From assembly GCA_943371425.1 (NCBI GenBank), contig CALRUR010000014.1, positions 1 through 64,000 on the forward strand: a stretch of 64,000 bases of DNA, written 5' to 3'. Below are positions 33,448 through 41,824 of the stretch, in pieces. The translations under genes and the position numbers were made by a program. Position 1 is the stretch's first letter; each line of letters begins with the position of its first letter. The notes under the pieces are model-generated. The model was not told where the DNA came from. It was given only the letters and a program-made list of their open reading frames with translations, and did not search any database. Origin of the DNA: CAJBVG01 sp943371425 (lineage in GTDB: Bacteria; Bacteroidota; Bacteroidia; Sphingobacteriales; Sphingobacteriaceae).

Positions 33448-33883
33448 GCATTTCACAATTAACCCATTCCCCATCCATCTCCGCCTTGTATTTCTTATAA
33501 AAATTAATAGCAGGTTCGTTCCATTCTAATACTTGCCAAACTATGCCATGCAAGTTTCGTTCTTTAGCTTCTACAATTAATTGGTCGAACAATAATTTAC
33601 CAATTCCTTTTCCACGATGTTCCTCGGTTACTAATATATCTTCTAAATACATGCGGCAACCTTTCCAAGTAGAATACCGAATGTAATACAATGCAAAGCC
33701 TGCAATATATCCATCTTCTTCTGCTACAAAGGCCCACCATACGGGCTTTTCGGAGAATCCTGCTTGTTCAAATTCTTCTAAACTAACCGTTACTTGTTCG
33801 GGAGCTCGTTCATACAAAGCTAGTTCTTTTACCAGTTCTAACAATCTGCCGCAATCTTCTTTAAGAGCTCTTCTAATTAGCAT
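33425..33883 (-). CDS. GNAT family N-acetyltransferase (diamine acetyltransferase-like)
   Basis: A 152-residue GNAT enzyme. Motif A is LVTEEHRGKGIGKLLFDQL, preceded by WWAFVAEEDGYIAGFALYYI and YSTWKGCRMYLEDI, and followed by WQVLEWNEPAINFYKKYKAE. The layout is that of spermidine/diamine N-acetyltransferases; the substrate is not proven. The last five residues (TNYEL) come from array I, replacing whatever the native C-terminus was. It overlaps the YggS gene by 11 bases. Confidence 0.9.
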   Translation of the reverse strand: MLIRRALKEDCGRLLELVKELALYERAPEQVTVSLEEFEQAGFSEKPVWWAFVAEEDGYIAGFALYYIRYSTWKGCRMYLEDILVTEEHRGKGIGKLLFDQLIVEAKERNLHGIVWQVLEWNEPAINFYKKYKAEMDGEWVNCEMPITNYEL

Positions 33884-34574
33884 CTTCCTTGTTTTTGAAA
33901 TGTTTTACCACACGCTTCCCGAATATAGTGCTTCCTAATCTTACCATGGTACTTCCATTTTCTACGGCAAGTTTATAATCGCTGCTCATGCCCATAGATA
34001 TTTCATGGAACGAATCTTCTTTTCGGAAAAAAGATTGTTTAATGCCCGTAAACAAAACTGCAAGCTCTTTAAATTCTTCGTTTATTTGTCGCTCTACCTC
34101 TGTATTTGTTGCAATGCCCATTAATCCGACTATGCGAATGTTCTTTAGCTCTGCAAATTCTTCAGAGCGCAATAGGTCAATTAACTCATCATAACCCAAG
34201 CCAAACTTTGTTTCTTCATCTGCAATATATACTTGCAATAAACAATCTATAACGCGGTTGTTTTTTAAGGCTTGCTTATTTATTTCTTGCAAAAGTTTTA
34301 AACTATCAACCGATTCTATAAGATGTATAAAAGGTGCAATGTATTTAACCTTGTTGGTTTGTAAATGACCGATTAAATGCCATTGTATGTCTTTAGGTAA
34401 AGCCTCGTATTTATCTACCAATTCTTGTACATGGTTTTCGCCAAATACACGTTGGCCGGCATCGTAAGCCTCCATAATTTCTTCTATACTTTTGGTTTTA
34501 GAAACGGCTACCAGTTTAACTCCTAAAACGGCTAAATCAGTTTTTATCTTTGTAATGTTCTGCTTAATGCTCAT
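33873..34574 (-). CDS. yggS: YggS family PLP-binding protein
   Basis: A 233-residue PLP-homeostasis protein (PLPBP). Features: VKLVAVSKTKSIEEIMEAYD (PLP Lys in VSKT), RVFGENHVQELVDKYE, DIQWHLIGHLQTNKVKYIAP and SMGMSSDYKLAVENGSTMVR LG (phosphate-binding). ATG 34574 is preferred over TTG 34595 (seven extra residues). It overlaps the acetyltransferase and is divergent from the DUF4296 gene. Confidence 0.93.
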   Translation of the reverse strand: MSIKQNITKIKTDLAVLGVKLVAVSKTKSIEEIMEAYDAGQRVFGENHVQELVDKYEALPKDIQWHLIGHLQTNKVKYIAPFIHLIESVDSLKLLQEINKQALKNNRVIDCLLQVYIADEETKFGLGYDELIDLLRSEEFAELKNIRIVGLMGIATNTEVERQINEEFKELAVLFTGIKQSFFRKEDSFHEISMGMSSDYKLAVENGSTMVRLGSTIFGKRVVKHFKNKEDAN

Positions 34575-34620
34575 TATCGTTACATTTGTGAGCAAATTTA
34601 ATAATTTAGATGTTTAAGTT

Positions 34621-34977
34621 TTGAAAAATAAAGGATTAATACTTGTTTTTATTAGTGCCGTGATGTTTGTTTCATCATGCTCTAAATCAGCCATTAAAAT
34701 ACCAGATGATATTATTCCGAAAGATAGTATGGTATTTATTATGATGGATGTACACATTGCCGAGTCGGGAGTAAAGTCATTACCTGCCGATTCAATAATG
34801 ATTAATACAAAGACTTATTACGAGTTTATTTATAAAAAGCACCATATTACGGAAGAACAATTTCAAAAGAGTTTGCGTTACTACACTTACAATCCGGAGC
34901 TACTTCAAGAGATTTATACAAAAATGACCGAGGAGATGAGTAAAAAGGAAGCGGAAGTAAATAAATTACAACCATAA
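34621..34977 (+). CDS. DUF4296 lipoprotein
   Basis: A 118-residue lipoprotein (VSSCS lipobox, Cys20) starting at TTG 34621. The DUF4296 pattern is clear: IPDDIIPKDSMVFIMMDVHI, then KHHITEEQFQKSLRYYTYNP and LQEIYTKMTEEMSKKEAEV. The family is restricted to Bacteroidota and has no known role. The stop overlaps the mutS2 ATG by one base, so the two are an operon. Confidence 0.85.
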   Translation: MKNKGLILVFISAVMFVSSCSKSAIKIPDDIIPKDSMVFIMMDVHIAESGVKSLPADSIMINTKTYYEFIYKKHHITEEQFQKSLRYYTYNPELLQEIYTKMTEEMSKKEAEVNKLQP

Positions 34978-37361
34978 TGTTATTCCCAGATCAAATTTAT
35001 AGCAAACTAGGGTTCCAAGAAATAAAAGAAGAAATCAAAAAAGAATGCATCAGCATTATGGGCAGAACCATGGTAGATCGGATGCAATTCATCAGTAATT
35101 ATGATTTACTTCTTAAATTATTATTACAAACTCACGAGTTTAAGCAAATATTAGTTTCGGGTAGAAATTTCCCTTCAGAAAATTATTTCGATATAAAAAC
35201 TTTAACCGAACGAATTAGAGTAGAGGGCACCTATTTAATAGAAGAAGAGTTTCTAAAATTAATTCAAGCCTTGCAAACTGTGAAGGCTTGTTTGCAATTT
35301 ATTAAAGATTCTGAGGGTGCTTATCCGAACATCGAATTGTTGAGTAAAGACATTGAGTTCGACCCTCAATTGATTAAATCTATAGAAAACATTATAGATT
35401 CCAAGGGCCATATAAAACCAAATGCCTCCACAGAATTAAAAGATATTTTGCATTCCATACAATCTGCAGAATCTGATGTTCGAAAAAAAATAACACAGAT
35501 TTTTAAAGAATGGCAAAAGGAAGGTTATACATCAGACGGGCAGTTAACGGTGAGAGAAGGGCGAATGGTAATACCTGTTTCGGCAGAATACAAACGTAAG
35601 GCCAAAGGCTTAATTTTAGACGAATCTTCGACCGGCCAAACCGTGTACATGGAGCCAACCGAAGTGTTCGAATTAAATAACAGGATACGCGATTTGGAGT
35701 ACCAAAAACGCAGAGAAATAATTAAAATTTTAACGGAGTTAACCAACCAAATCCGTCCGTATTTACCAAGTTTACAGCAGTACCATTCGTACATCAGTAT
35801 TATAGACTTTATTCGTGCCAAAGCCTTGTTTGCATTACGTTTAGATGCACATTTGCCACAAATAAATAAAGACTTAAGTTTCGATTGGATCAATGCTAAA
35901 CATCCTTTGTTAACCTTACATTTTACGAGCTTAAAAAAGAAAGTAATTCCTTTAAATGCAAAGTTAAATGAACAGCAACGCATCATCTTAATTTCCGGAC
36001 CAAATGCAGGAGGGAAATCCGTGGCTTTAAAAACCATTGGTTTAATACAGTTGATGTTTCAGCATGGTTTGTTATTGCCACTTTCACCCGATTCTACCTT
36101 ATCAATAGTTAAAAAAATATTGGTAGATATTGGCGACGACCAGTCGATAGAAAGTGATTTGAGTACGTATAGTGCACATCTTTCTAATATGAATGTGTTT
36201 ATACAACAAGCCACTCCACATACTTTAATTTTAATTGATGAATTTGGAACAGGTACCGATCCGAAATTTGGCGGACCAATGGCGGAGGCAGTGTTAGAAA
36301 CCCTCAATCAGAAAAATGTAAAAGGAGTAATTACCACCCATTATTCAAACCTAAAAGTGTTTGCAAGTAATACAGAGGGCTTAGTAAATGCCTCGATGTT
36401 GTTTGATACCATAGAGCTGAAAGCCTTGTACCAATTAGAGATTGGGCAACCTGGCAGTTCCTATGCTTTTGAAATTGCACAGAAAACAGGATTGCCAAAT
36501 AAGCTCATTCAATTAGCGAAACAAAAAGTTGGGCGCTCGCAACAAAAGGTAGATGATTTATTAATCGATTTACAAAAAGATAAGGTGAAGATTGAGGAGA
36601 TGAATAAATTGTTGACGGAAGATAAAGAGCAAACATCACTCTTACTTCAACAAAATAAACAATTGAAACAAGAGCTTGAAGACAGTAAGAAACGATTGTT
36701 GAAAGATAGTAAGGAGGAGGCGAAACGAATTTTACAGCAAGCAAATAAACTGATCGAAAATACGATTTCGGAAATAAAAGAAGTAAAAGCAGATAAAGAA
36801 GCTACTAAGTTAATTCGTAAAAAATTGGCAGAAGAATCGGAAACACTCTTGAATACGATTAGCGAAACTAAAAAAGTTGAAAAGAATAAAGAGCAAATTT
36901 ATAAGATAGGCGATTGGGTGCGATTGATAGAAAGTAATGCAGAGGGGAGAGTGCTCAATGTGCAGAAAAACAAGGCAGAGGTAGCCATTGGCGACTTACG
37001 CTCGGTTGTTTCCTTTGCAAAATTAGAGAAGTTAACGGAGAATAAAAACCAACAAAATACAAGCAGCAGTAAAAAGTTTTCGTCGGTTAAAACCTATACC
37101 GAATCTGTGCGCGATTTTACACCACAAATAGATTTGCGCGGCATGCGCGGAGAAGAAGCATTAACGGAAGTAGAAAAATATTTAGACAAAGCTTTAATGA
37201 TGGGCTTCGACCAAATCAGAATATTGCATGGCAAAGGCGATGGTATTTTAAGGAAAATTATCCGCGAATCGTTAAAGAAATACAAAGAAGTAAAATCTTT
37301 GGAAGATGAACATGTGGATTTTGGTGGAGATGGGATAACGGTGGTGAGGTTACAAGGGTGA
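34977..37361 (+). CDS. mutS2: Endonuclease MutS2
   Basis: A 794-residue ABC-type ATPase with an Smr nuclease domain. The MutS ATPase core has Walker A GPNAGGKSVALK (about residue 340), the signature SDLSTYSAHLSNM, and Walker B HTLILIDEFGTGTDP. A long coiled coil (about 520-650) leads to the KOW-like IYKIGDWVRLIESNAEGRVL and the C-terminal Smr domain (IDLRGMRGEEALTEVEKYLD, RILHGKGDGILRKII). MutS2 suppresses recombination or rescues collided ribosomes, depending on the species. Confidence 0.95.
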   Translation: MLFPDQIYSKLGFQEIKEEIKKECISIMGRTMVDRMQFISNYDLLLKLLLQTHEFKQILVSGRNFPSENYFDIKTLTERIRVEGTYLIEEEFLKLIQALQTVKACLQFIKDSEGAYPNIELLSKDIEFDPQLIKSIENIIDSKGHIKPNASTELKDILHSIQSAESDVRKKITQIFKEWQKEGYTSDGQLTVREGRMVIPVSAEYKRKAKGLILDESSTGQTVYMEPTEVFELNNRIRDLEYQKRREIIKILTELTNQIRPYLPSLQQYHSYISIIDFIRAKALFALRLDAHLPQINKDLSFDWINAKHPLLTLHFTSLKKKVIPLNAKLNEQQRIILISGPNAGGKSVALKTIGLIQLMFQHGLLLPLSPDSTLSIVKKILVDIGDDQSIESDLSTYSAHLSNMNVFIQQATPHTLILIDEFGTGTDPKFGGPMAEAVLETLNQKNVKGVITTHYSNLKVFASNTEGLVNASMLFDTIELKALYQLEIGQPGSSYAFEIAQKTGLPNKLIQLAKQKVGRSQQKVDDLLIDLQKDKVKIEEMNKLLTEDKEQTSLLLQQNKQLKQELEDSKKRLLKDSKEEAKRILQQANKLIENTISEIKEVKADKEATKLIRKKLAEESETLLNTISETKKVEKNKEQIYKIGDWVRLIESNAEGRVLNVQKNKAEVAIGDLRSVVSFAKLEKLTENKNQQNTSSSKKFSSVKTYTESVRDFTPQIDLRGMRGEEALTEVEKYLDKALMMGFDQIRILHGKGDGILRKIIRESLKKYKEVKSLEDEHVDFGGDGITVVRLQG

Positions 37362-37368
37362 TTTTTTT

Positions 37369-37413
37369 ACTTTGTGAAACTCTGTGTGTACTTTGTGTCC
37401 TCTGTGACCTAAA
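37369..37413. repeat. Word-repeat array J1 (CTTTGTG/CTCTGTG)
   Basis: ACTTTGTGAAACTCTGTGTG-type units fill the gap between convergent mutS2 and amidase genes. The unit CTCTGTGACCTAA at its right end recurs at array J2. The amidase stop (CTA at 37409-37411, read TAG) lies in that unit. Confidence 0.88.
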
Positions 37414-38728
37414 AATCAATTTGTACTTTTTCAGTATAATTTCTTTTTTCTGTTTTAATTTTAATAAAGATTAAACCCTGTTTATTTAGATTATCAATTT
37501 CTAATCTATAATCATCACTTTCCTTAAAGTAGATCAATTGCCCCAAAGAATTATAAATCATTACTTGTTTAATTTTGTCGGGAGCAATAATGTTTATTGG
37601 CATTCCATGGCTTGGGTTTGGGTAAATGAGAACATCTTTTTTTGCAGAATTATTAATCCCCAATGGAGTACAATTTGCCAAACGTATTGCCACCTGAGCC
37701 CTCACTTTAGGTTCAATTAAATTTAAGTAATCGATGCCAGGGCAGGAAGTATACCCAGGGTTGCAACCTTGGCGGTGTCCAGCAATTACACCCAAATACA
37801 TTACTGGTGCAGCCACTGGGTGCAAAGAACTATCGTATGCATTTAGCAATTGTTCTTTCCAAAGTTTCCAAACTATTATATCATTTATAGAAGCCAATGC
37901 TGTATCACTCGGGAGGTAACCAGTACTTTCATAATTCCCAAGCAAGCAAATGCCCATGGTATTGGTGTTTCGGGCACACATATGTGCACCTATTACATTA
38001 TCATCACCTAAAGAATCTCCTTGTCGGCCATCGTAAATATCGCCGTTAGGAGCAACTAAAAAATTGTACCCAATATCGTCCCAGCCATTAGTTTGGGTAT
38101 GCAATAAATAATAATTACGAACCGTGCCTAAATAATTAGAATCGGTATTGGAACCAGCTGCATGGTGCAGTACTATATGTTTTACTTGAGAGTACGCAGG
38201 ATTTGGAGCAGGATCAGGTAAGCCGACTCTCCAAATGCTTTGATCGATGCTTTCTGGTTGGGTGTTACAATCGACGGTGCTTTTTTTTTTACTGTCCTTT
38301 AAGTAGGATTTCTTAAGCGGGGCAGCATATAATAAATTTATTCTGATGGAGCCTTCGAGGTTCCCACTGTAAAAGCTAAAAAACTGAAAGGGGTTAGTTG
38401 AAATAAGTAGTTTTGACGATTGATTACTTCCACGTTCTGCACTTTGTTGAACGCTTTCGGTATTCTCATCGTCTTTATTTAATTCGTATTTCTCTGTACC
38501 ACCTAAAAGCACATAAGAACCATTGAAATTCTGATTGTTGTTAATTTCAACTGTTAAACTGGTGCTTAAAAACTGTGGGATAATTTGAGTGTAAAAAGTG
38601 TTTTTCTTTACGGTAAATTCAATGGCTTTAAAGTGTTTACCGTTTTCTTTGATGGTTGAAACGGGACCCTCTTGCGAGTAGGCGGTAAAACAAGTTAATA
38701 AAGCAAATAAGAAAAGGATGTTTTTCAT
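37409..38728 (-). CDS. Secreted N-acetylmuramoyl-L-alanine amidase (PGRP type) with T9SS tail
   Basis: A 439-residue exported enzyme. ATG 38728 gives a signal peptide (KNILFLFALLTCFTAYSQ); the frame upstream to 38887 is array J2 read as protein. The amidase_2/PGRP domain is central: VKHIVLHHAAGSNTDSNYLG (zinc His), DDIGYNFLVAPNGDIYDGRQ, and VIAGHRQGCNPGYTSCPG (zinc His and Cys). The C-terminal 80 residues (VLIYPNPSHGMPINIIAPDK ... GLIFIKIKTEKRNYTEKVQI) form a T9SS type A sorting domain. It is exported to the surface or medium and probably attacks other cells or recycles wall. Confidence 0.9.
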   Translation of the reverse strand: MKNILFLFALLTCFTAYSQEGPVSTIKENGKHFKAIEFTVKKNTFYTQIIPQFLSTSLTVEINNNQNFNGSYVLLGGTEKYELNKDDENTESVQQSAERGSNQSSKLLISTNPFQFFSFYSGNLEGSIRINLLYAAPLKKSYLKDSKKKSTVDCNTQPESIDQSIWRVGLPDPAPNPAYSQVKHIVLHHAAGSNTDSNYLGTVRNYYLLHTQTNGWDDIGYNFLVAPNGDIYDGRQGDSLGDDNVIGAHMCARNTNTMGICLLGNYESTGYLPSDTALASINDIIVWKLWKEQLLNAYDSSLHPVAAPVMYLGVIAGHRQGCNPGYTSCPGIDYLNLIEPKVRAQVAIRLANCTPLGINNSAKKDVLIYPNPSHGMPINIIAPDKIKQVMIYNSLGQLIYFKESDDYRLEIDNLNKQGLIFIKIKTEKRNYTEKVQIDF

Positions 38729-38765
38729 TAAGCGAATATAATGAAATTTGACGATATTTTTTTTC

Positions 38766-38852
38766 CTAAACACAGAGACACAAAGGCCCAGAGAGCACAG
38801 AGAAAAACACTGTGTAACTTTGTGTATACTTTGGGTTACTCTGTGACCTAAT
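38766..38852. repeat. Word-repeat array J2 (CACAGAG and CTTTGTG), hairpin
   Basis: CACAGAGACACAAAGG-type words (38770-38805) face CTGTGTAACTTTGTGTATAC-type words (38810-38852) and can pair over most of their length. It ends in CTCTGTGACCTAA, the same unit and orientation as in J1, so the amidase gene is framed by direct repeats 1.4 kb apart. Confidence 0.9.
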
Positions 38853-38935
38853 TTTTTAAAAATATTCACAAATTCAACCTCCCTCACGGATTTTCATATT
38901 TTTACTTATAATTGCATTAAACATTTTAGGTTACC

Positions 38936-39628
38936 ATGAATAAAGTTGTAAACAACGCCGAGGAGGCAATTAAAGATATACAAGACGGCATGACCCTCAT
39001 GCTAGGTGGATTCGGGTTGTGTGGCATACCAGAGAATTGCATCAATGCATTAGTAGCGAAAGGAGTTAAGGATTTAACCTGTATTTCTAACAATGCCGGG
39101 GTAGATGATTTTGGGATTGGCTTGATGTTGAAACAACGTCAGGTGAAGAAAATGATCTCCTCTTATGTAGGTGAGAATGCAGAGTTCGAACGACAGTTAT
39201 TAAGTGGAGAATTAGAGGTAGAATTAATACCACAAGGAACCTTAGCTACCAGATGTATGGCATCGGGTTACGGAATGCCAGTAATATTTACACCGGCGGG
39301 AGTAGGCACGGAGGTAGCCATAGGTAAAGAAGTGCGTAATTTTAATGGAAAAGATTATTTAATGGAATATGCCTTCGATTCTGACTTTGCGATTGTAAAA
39401 GCTTGGAAGGGCGATACCATGGGTAATTTAATTTTCAGATCTACTGCCAGAAATTTTAACCCGGTGATGGCTATGGCGGGTAAAATTACCATTGCCGAAG
39501 TTGAACATTTAGTTCCGGCAGGAGAGTTAGACCCCGATCAAATACACACACCAGGCATATTTGTGCACAGAATATTTGAAGGAACAAATTACGAGAAAAG
39601 AATAGAACAAAGAACGGTAGCTAATTAG
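38936..39628 (+). CDS. scoA: 3-oxoacid CoA-transferase subunit A
   Basis: A 230-residue alpha subunit of a family I CoA-transferase that moves CoA from succinyl-CoA to acetoacetate or a related 3-oxoacid. Motifs: DGMTLMLGGFGLCGIPENCI (CoA/succinyl site), ISNNAGVDDFGIGLMLKQRQ and GEFERQLLSGELEVELIPQG-like segment. Its last codons GTA-GCT-AAT-TAG are the first word of array K. The beta subunit follows after 35 bases. Confidence 0.93.
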   Translation: MNKVVNNAEEAIKDIQDGMTLMLGGFGLCGIPENCINALVAKGVKDLTCISNNAGVDDFGIGLMLKQRQVKKMISSYVGENAEFERQLLSGELEVELIPQGTLATRCMASGYGMPVIFTPAGVGTEVAIGKEVRNFNGKDYLMEYAFDSDFAIVKAWKGDTMGNLIFRSTARNFNPVMAMAGKITIAEVEHLVPAGELDPDQIHTPGIFVHRIFEGTNYEKRIEQRTVAN

Positions 39629-39660
39629 CTAATTAGCTAATTAGCCAATTAGCTAATTAA
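39617..39660. repeat. Word-repeat array K (TAGCTAAT)
   Basis: Five copies of the 8-base palindromic word TTAGCTAA fill the scoA-scoB gap. The first copy encodes Val-Ala-Asn-stop of scoA (stop 39626-39628). An array inside an operon is unusual here. Confidence 0.92.
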
Positions 39661-39663
39661 AAA

Positions 39664-40320
39664 ATGTTAGACAAAAACGGAATAGCAAAGCGCATCGCAC
39701 AAGAAGTAAAAGATGGGATGTATGTAAATTTAGGAATAGGCATACCAACCTTGGTAGCCAATTATATTCCCGAAGGAATAAATGTAGTATTACAATCGGA
39801 AAACGGATTGTTGGGAATGGGCCCATTCCCTGAGGCAGGTAAAGAAGATGCAGATTTAATTAATGCAGGCAAGCAAACTATTACCACCTTGCCAGGTTCC
39901 TCGATATTCGATTCGGCCATGAGTTTCGGGATGATAAGAGCGCAAAAAGTAGACTTAACTATTTTAGGAGCAATGGAAGTTTCGGAACATGGAGATATTG
40001 CGAATTGGAAGATTCCAGGTAAAATGGTAAAGGGCATGGGAGGAGCGATGGATCTAGTGGCATCGGCACAAAACATTATTGTGGCCATGCAACATGTAAA
40101 TAAAGCAGGCGAATCTAAATTATTAAAAGCATGTTCACTGCCCTTAACAGGTGTTAAATGTGTTAAGAAAATAGTTACCGAATTAGCGGTACTAGAAGTT
40201 TTACCCGAAGGAGGATTTAAATTGTTAGAGCGAGCGCCGGGTGTAAGCGTAGAAGAAATACAGAAAGCTACCGAAGGAAAATTGCTGATAGTAGGAGATG
40301 TGAAAGAGATGAGTATTTAG
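39664..40320 (+). CDS. scoB: 3-oxoacid CoA-transferase subunit B
   Basis: A 218-residue beta subunit. The catalytic Glu is in VVLQSENGLLGMGPFP (SENG motif), and GMYVNLGIGIPTLVANYIPE plus MVKGMGGAMDLVASAQNIIV mark the fold. It forms a heterotetramer with the upstream alpha subunit. Placement near glutaryl-CoA dehydrogenase-type genes in the same genome fits ketone-body or amino-acid catabolism. A long stem-loop follows. Confidence 0.93.
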   Translation: MLDKNGIAKRIAQEVKDGMYVNLGIGIPTLVANYIPEGINVVLQSENGLLGMGPFPEAGKEDADLINAGKQTITTLPGSSIFDSAMSFGMIRAQKVDLTILGAMEVSEHGDIANWKIPGKMVKGMGGAMDLVASAQNIIVAMQHVNKAGESKLLKACSLPLTGVKCVKKIVTELAVLEVLPEGGFKLLERAPGVSVEEIQKATEGKLLIVGDVKEMSI

Positions 40321-40332
40321 ATTTATCAATTT

Positions 40333-40369
40333 AACTGCAATAAATAAAGTGATTTTATTTGTTGCAGTT
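40333..40369. terminator. Bidirectional stem-loop between convergent genes
   Basis: AACTGCAATAAATAAA (40333-40348) and TTTTATTTGTTGCAGTT (40353-40369) pair with one bulge around GTGA. It sits between scoB and the convergent methyltransferase. Confidence 0.7.
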
Positions 40370-40376
40370 ATCAAAT

Positions 40377-41066
40377 CTACTTTCTACACTCATAATAACA
40401 ATAAAAACCTAAGCCTTTTGAAATTCCAAACACTGATCTTTTCACATCTTTATAATAATGTTTAAGTACTGCTTCTATTTCGGCAGAGGTATTGCAGTGT
40501 TCATAATTCATTAACACACTGTAATCTAAATTGTATTTTAATCGATATTCTATTGCTGTGGTAAGTTTCCATCCTAATGTCCACAGAAGTGTACCTTCAT
40601 TGGGTACTGCTACTCTTAAAACGCCATCGTCCTTTAACAATGAATAACTTTTTTCTACCACTTCAGGTAAATTTAAAATATGTTCGAAGGTTGCAATTGT
40701 AATAATTCTATCGTATAATTTCTCGCCATTAATTTCCGAAATATCATCGTAACAATTTCTGATGTTCGATTTCAAATCAGAATTTTCAAATAGCTCATGG
40801 AAAGGTTCAATAATATCGTAGGTTTTCGGACTTTCATATTGCAACTGATTTAAAGTTCCTGCACCAATTTCTAAAGTTGTTAATTCTGGATTTTTAACGC
40901 CATCTTTTGCTACCATTTTATGCATCCAAGCTTCCATTTTGCTTGAAAGAGAAGTTGCAACAGTTTTACCTTCTCTGTTTTTGAGGTAATGACTAGTATA
41001 TATATTTTGATATTCTGTAGGAAGTGGTTTTCTTGTTTTTGGGTAACGTTCTAAAATATTTTTCAT
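40377..41066 (-). CDS. SAM-dependent methyltransferase (class I)
   Basis: A 229-residue methyltransferase-fold protein. The SAM-binding motif I is TTLEIGAGTLNQLQYE, motif II region NCYDDISEI, and DRIITIATFEHILNLPEVVE with DDGVLRVAVPNEG marks the post-motif III part. The target is unknown; the setting suggests a lipid-linked sugar or glycan. It overlaps the glycosyltransferase stop by one base and shares the operon 43696 to 40377. Confidence 0.85.
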   Translation of the reverse strand: MKNILERYPKTRKPLPTEYQNIYTSHYLKNREGKTVATSLSSKMEAWMHKMVAKDGVKNPELTTLEIGAGTLNQLQYESPKTYDIIEPFHELFENSDLKSNIRNCYDDISEINGEKLYDRIITIATFEHILNLPEVVEKSYSLLKDDGVLRVAVPNEGTLLWTLGWKLTTAIEYRLKYNLDYSVLMNYEHCNTSAEIEAVLKHYYKDVKRSVFGISKGLGFYCYYECRK

Positions 41067-41800
41067 TATATAATTTTTTTATATCGACCTAGGGTGTAAT
41101 TGAGTTTGAGCGAGAAAATATCTTTTAGCATTCTTGGAGCATGTTTCATCAAACTTACTGTTGACTCTTCACTATTTCTAAATTCTACAGGTATGCGTTT
41201 GATACTATACTTTCTTTTTAAAGCGATGTATAAAATCTCTACATCAAAAGCAAAACTATTTACACTAGAAACAGAAAACAAATCTTTGGCAATATCATGT
41301 TTAAATCCTTTAAAGCCACATTGTGTATCAGCTAATCCTCCAGTTATAAATTTTGTAACAAAGAATGTAAATATTTTACTTCCAATTTTACGACTAGACG
41401 AAATTACCTCAAAATATTCGGAAGTTTTTAAAGTTCTGTCGCCTATTACCAAATCATATTTCCCCTCTAATAGCGTATTTAACATTCTATCAAATGCAAT
41501 GTCTTTAAATGGGATGTCGGTATCAGTAAATAGTATGTAATTGCCATTTGCATTTTTTACACCGAGTCGCACCGCACCGCCTTTACCTTTATTAATGGGG
41601 TAAGTAAAAAACCTACAATTAAAGTTATTGGCTACTATTTCTACTTCTTTTTCATCAGAGGATCCATCATTTACAATGATTACTTCATACGTAAATGGAT
41701 GCTTGTTAAGTATATCAAATAATACAGGTAAATTATTGGCTAATATTTTAGCGCCATTATAAGACGGAATAACTATGCTAAAATCTATCTTGTTCTTCAT
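41066..41800 (-). CDS. Glycosyltransferase family 2, dolichyl-phosphate-glucose synthase-like
   Basis: A 244-residue GT2 enzyme. It begins SIVIPSYNGAKILANNLP, has VIIVNDGSSDEKEVEIV and the DxD motif ILFTDTDIPF, then GGLADTQCGFKGFKHDIAKD, the signature of ALG5-type polyprenyl-phosphate glucosyltransferases. No C-terminal membrane helices are present. It probably charges undecaprenyl phosphate with a sugar used by the adjacent large membrane protein. Confidence 0.88.
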   Translation of the reverse strand: MKNKIDFSIVIPSYNGAKILANNLPVLFDILNKHPFTYEVIIVNDGSSDEKEVEIVANNFNCRFFTYPINKGKGGAVRLGVKNANGNYILFTDTDIPFKDIAFDRMLNTLLEGKYDLVIGDRTLKTSEYFEVISSSRKIGSKIFTFFVTKFITGGLADTQCGFKGFKHDIAKDLFSVSSVNSFAFDVEILYIALKRKYSIKRIPVEFRNSEESTVSLMKHAPRMLKDIFSLKLNYTLGRYKKII

Positions 41801-41824
41801 TTTTCAGTCCCAAAAATATCATAA

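Noticed and set aside
38729..38887. N-terminal extension of the amidase gene
   Set aside because: The frame is open only because array J2 lacks stops in it; the signal peptide starts at 38728.
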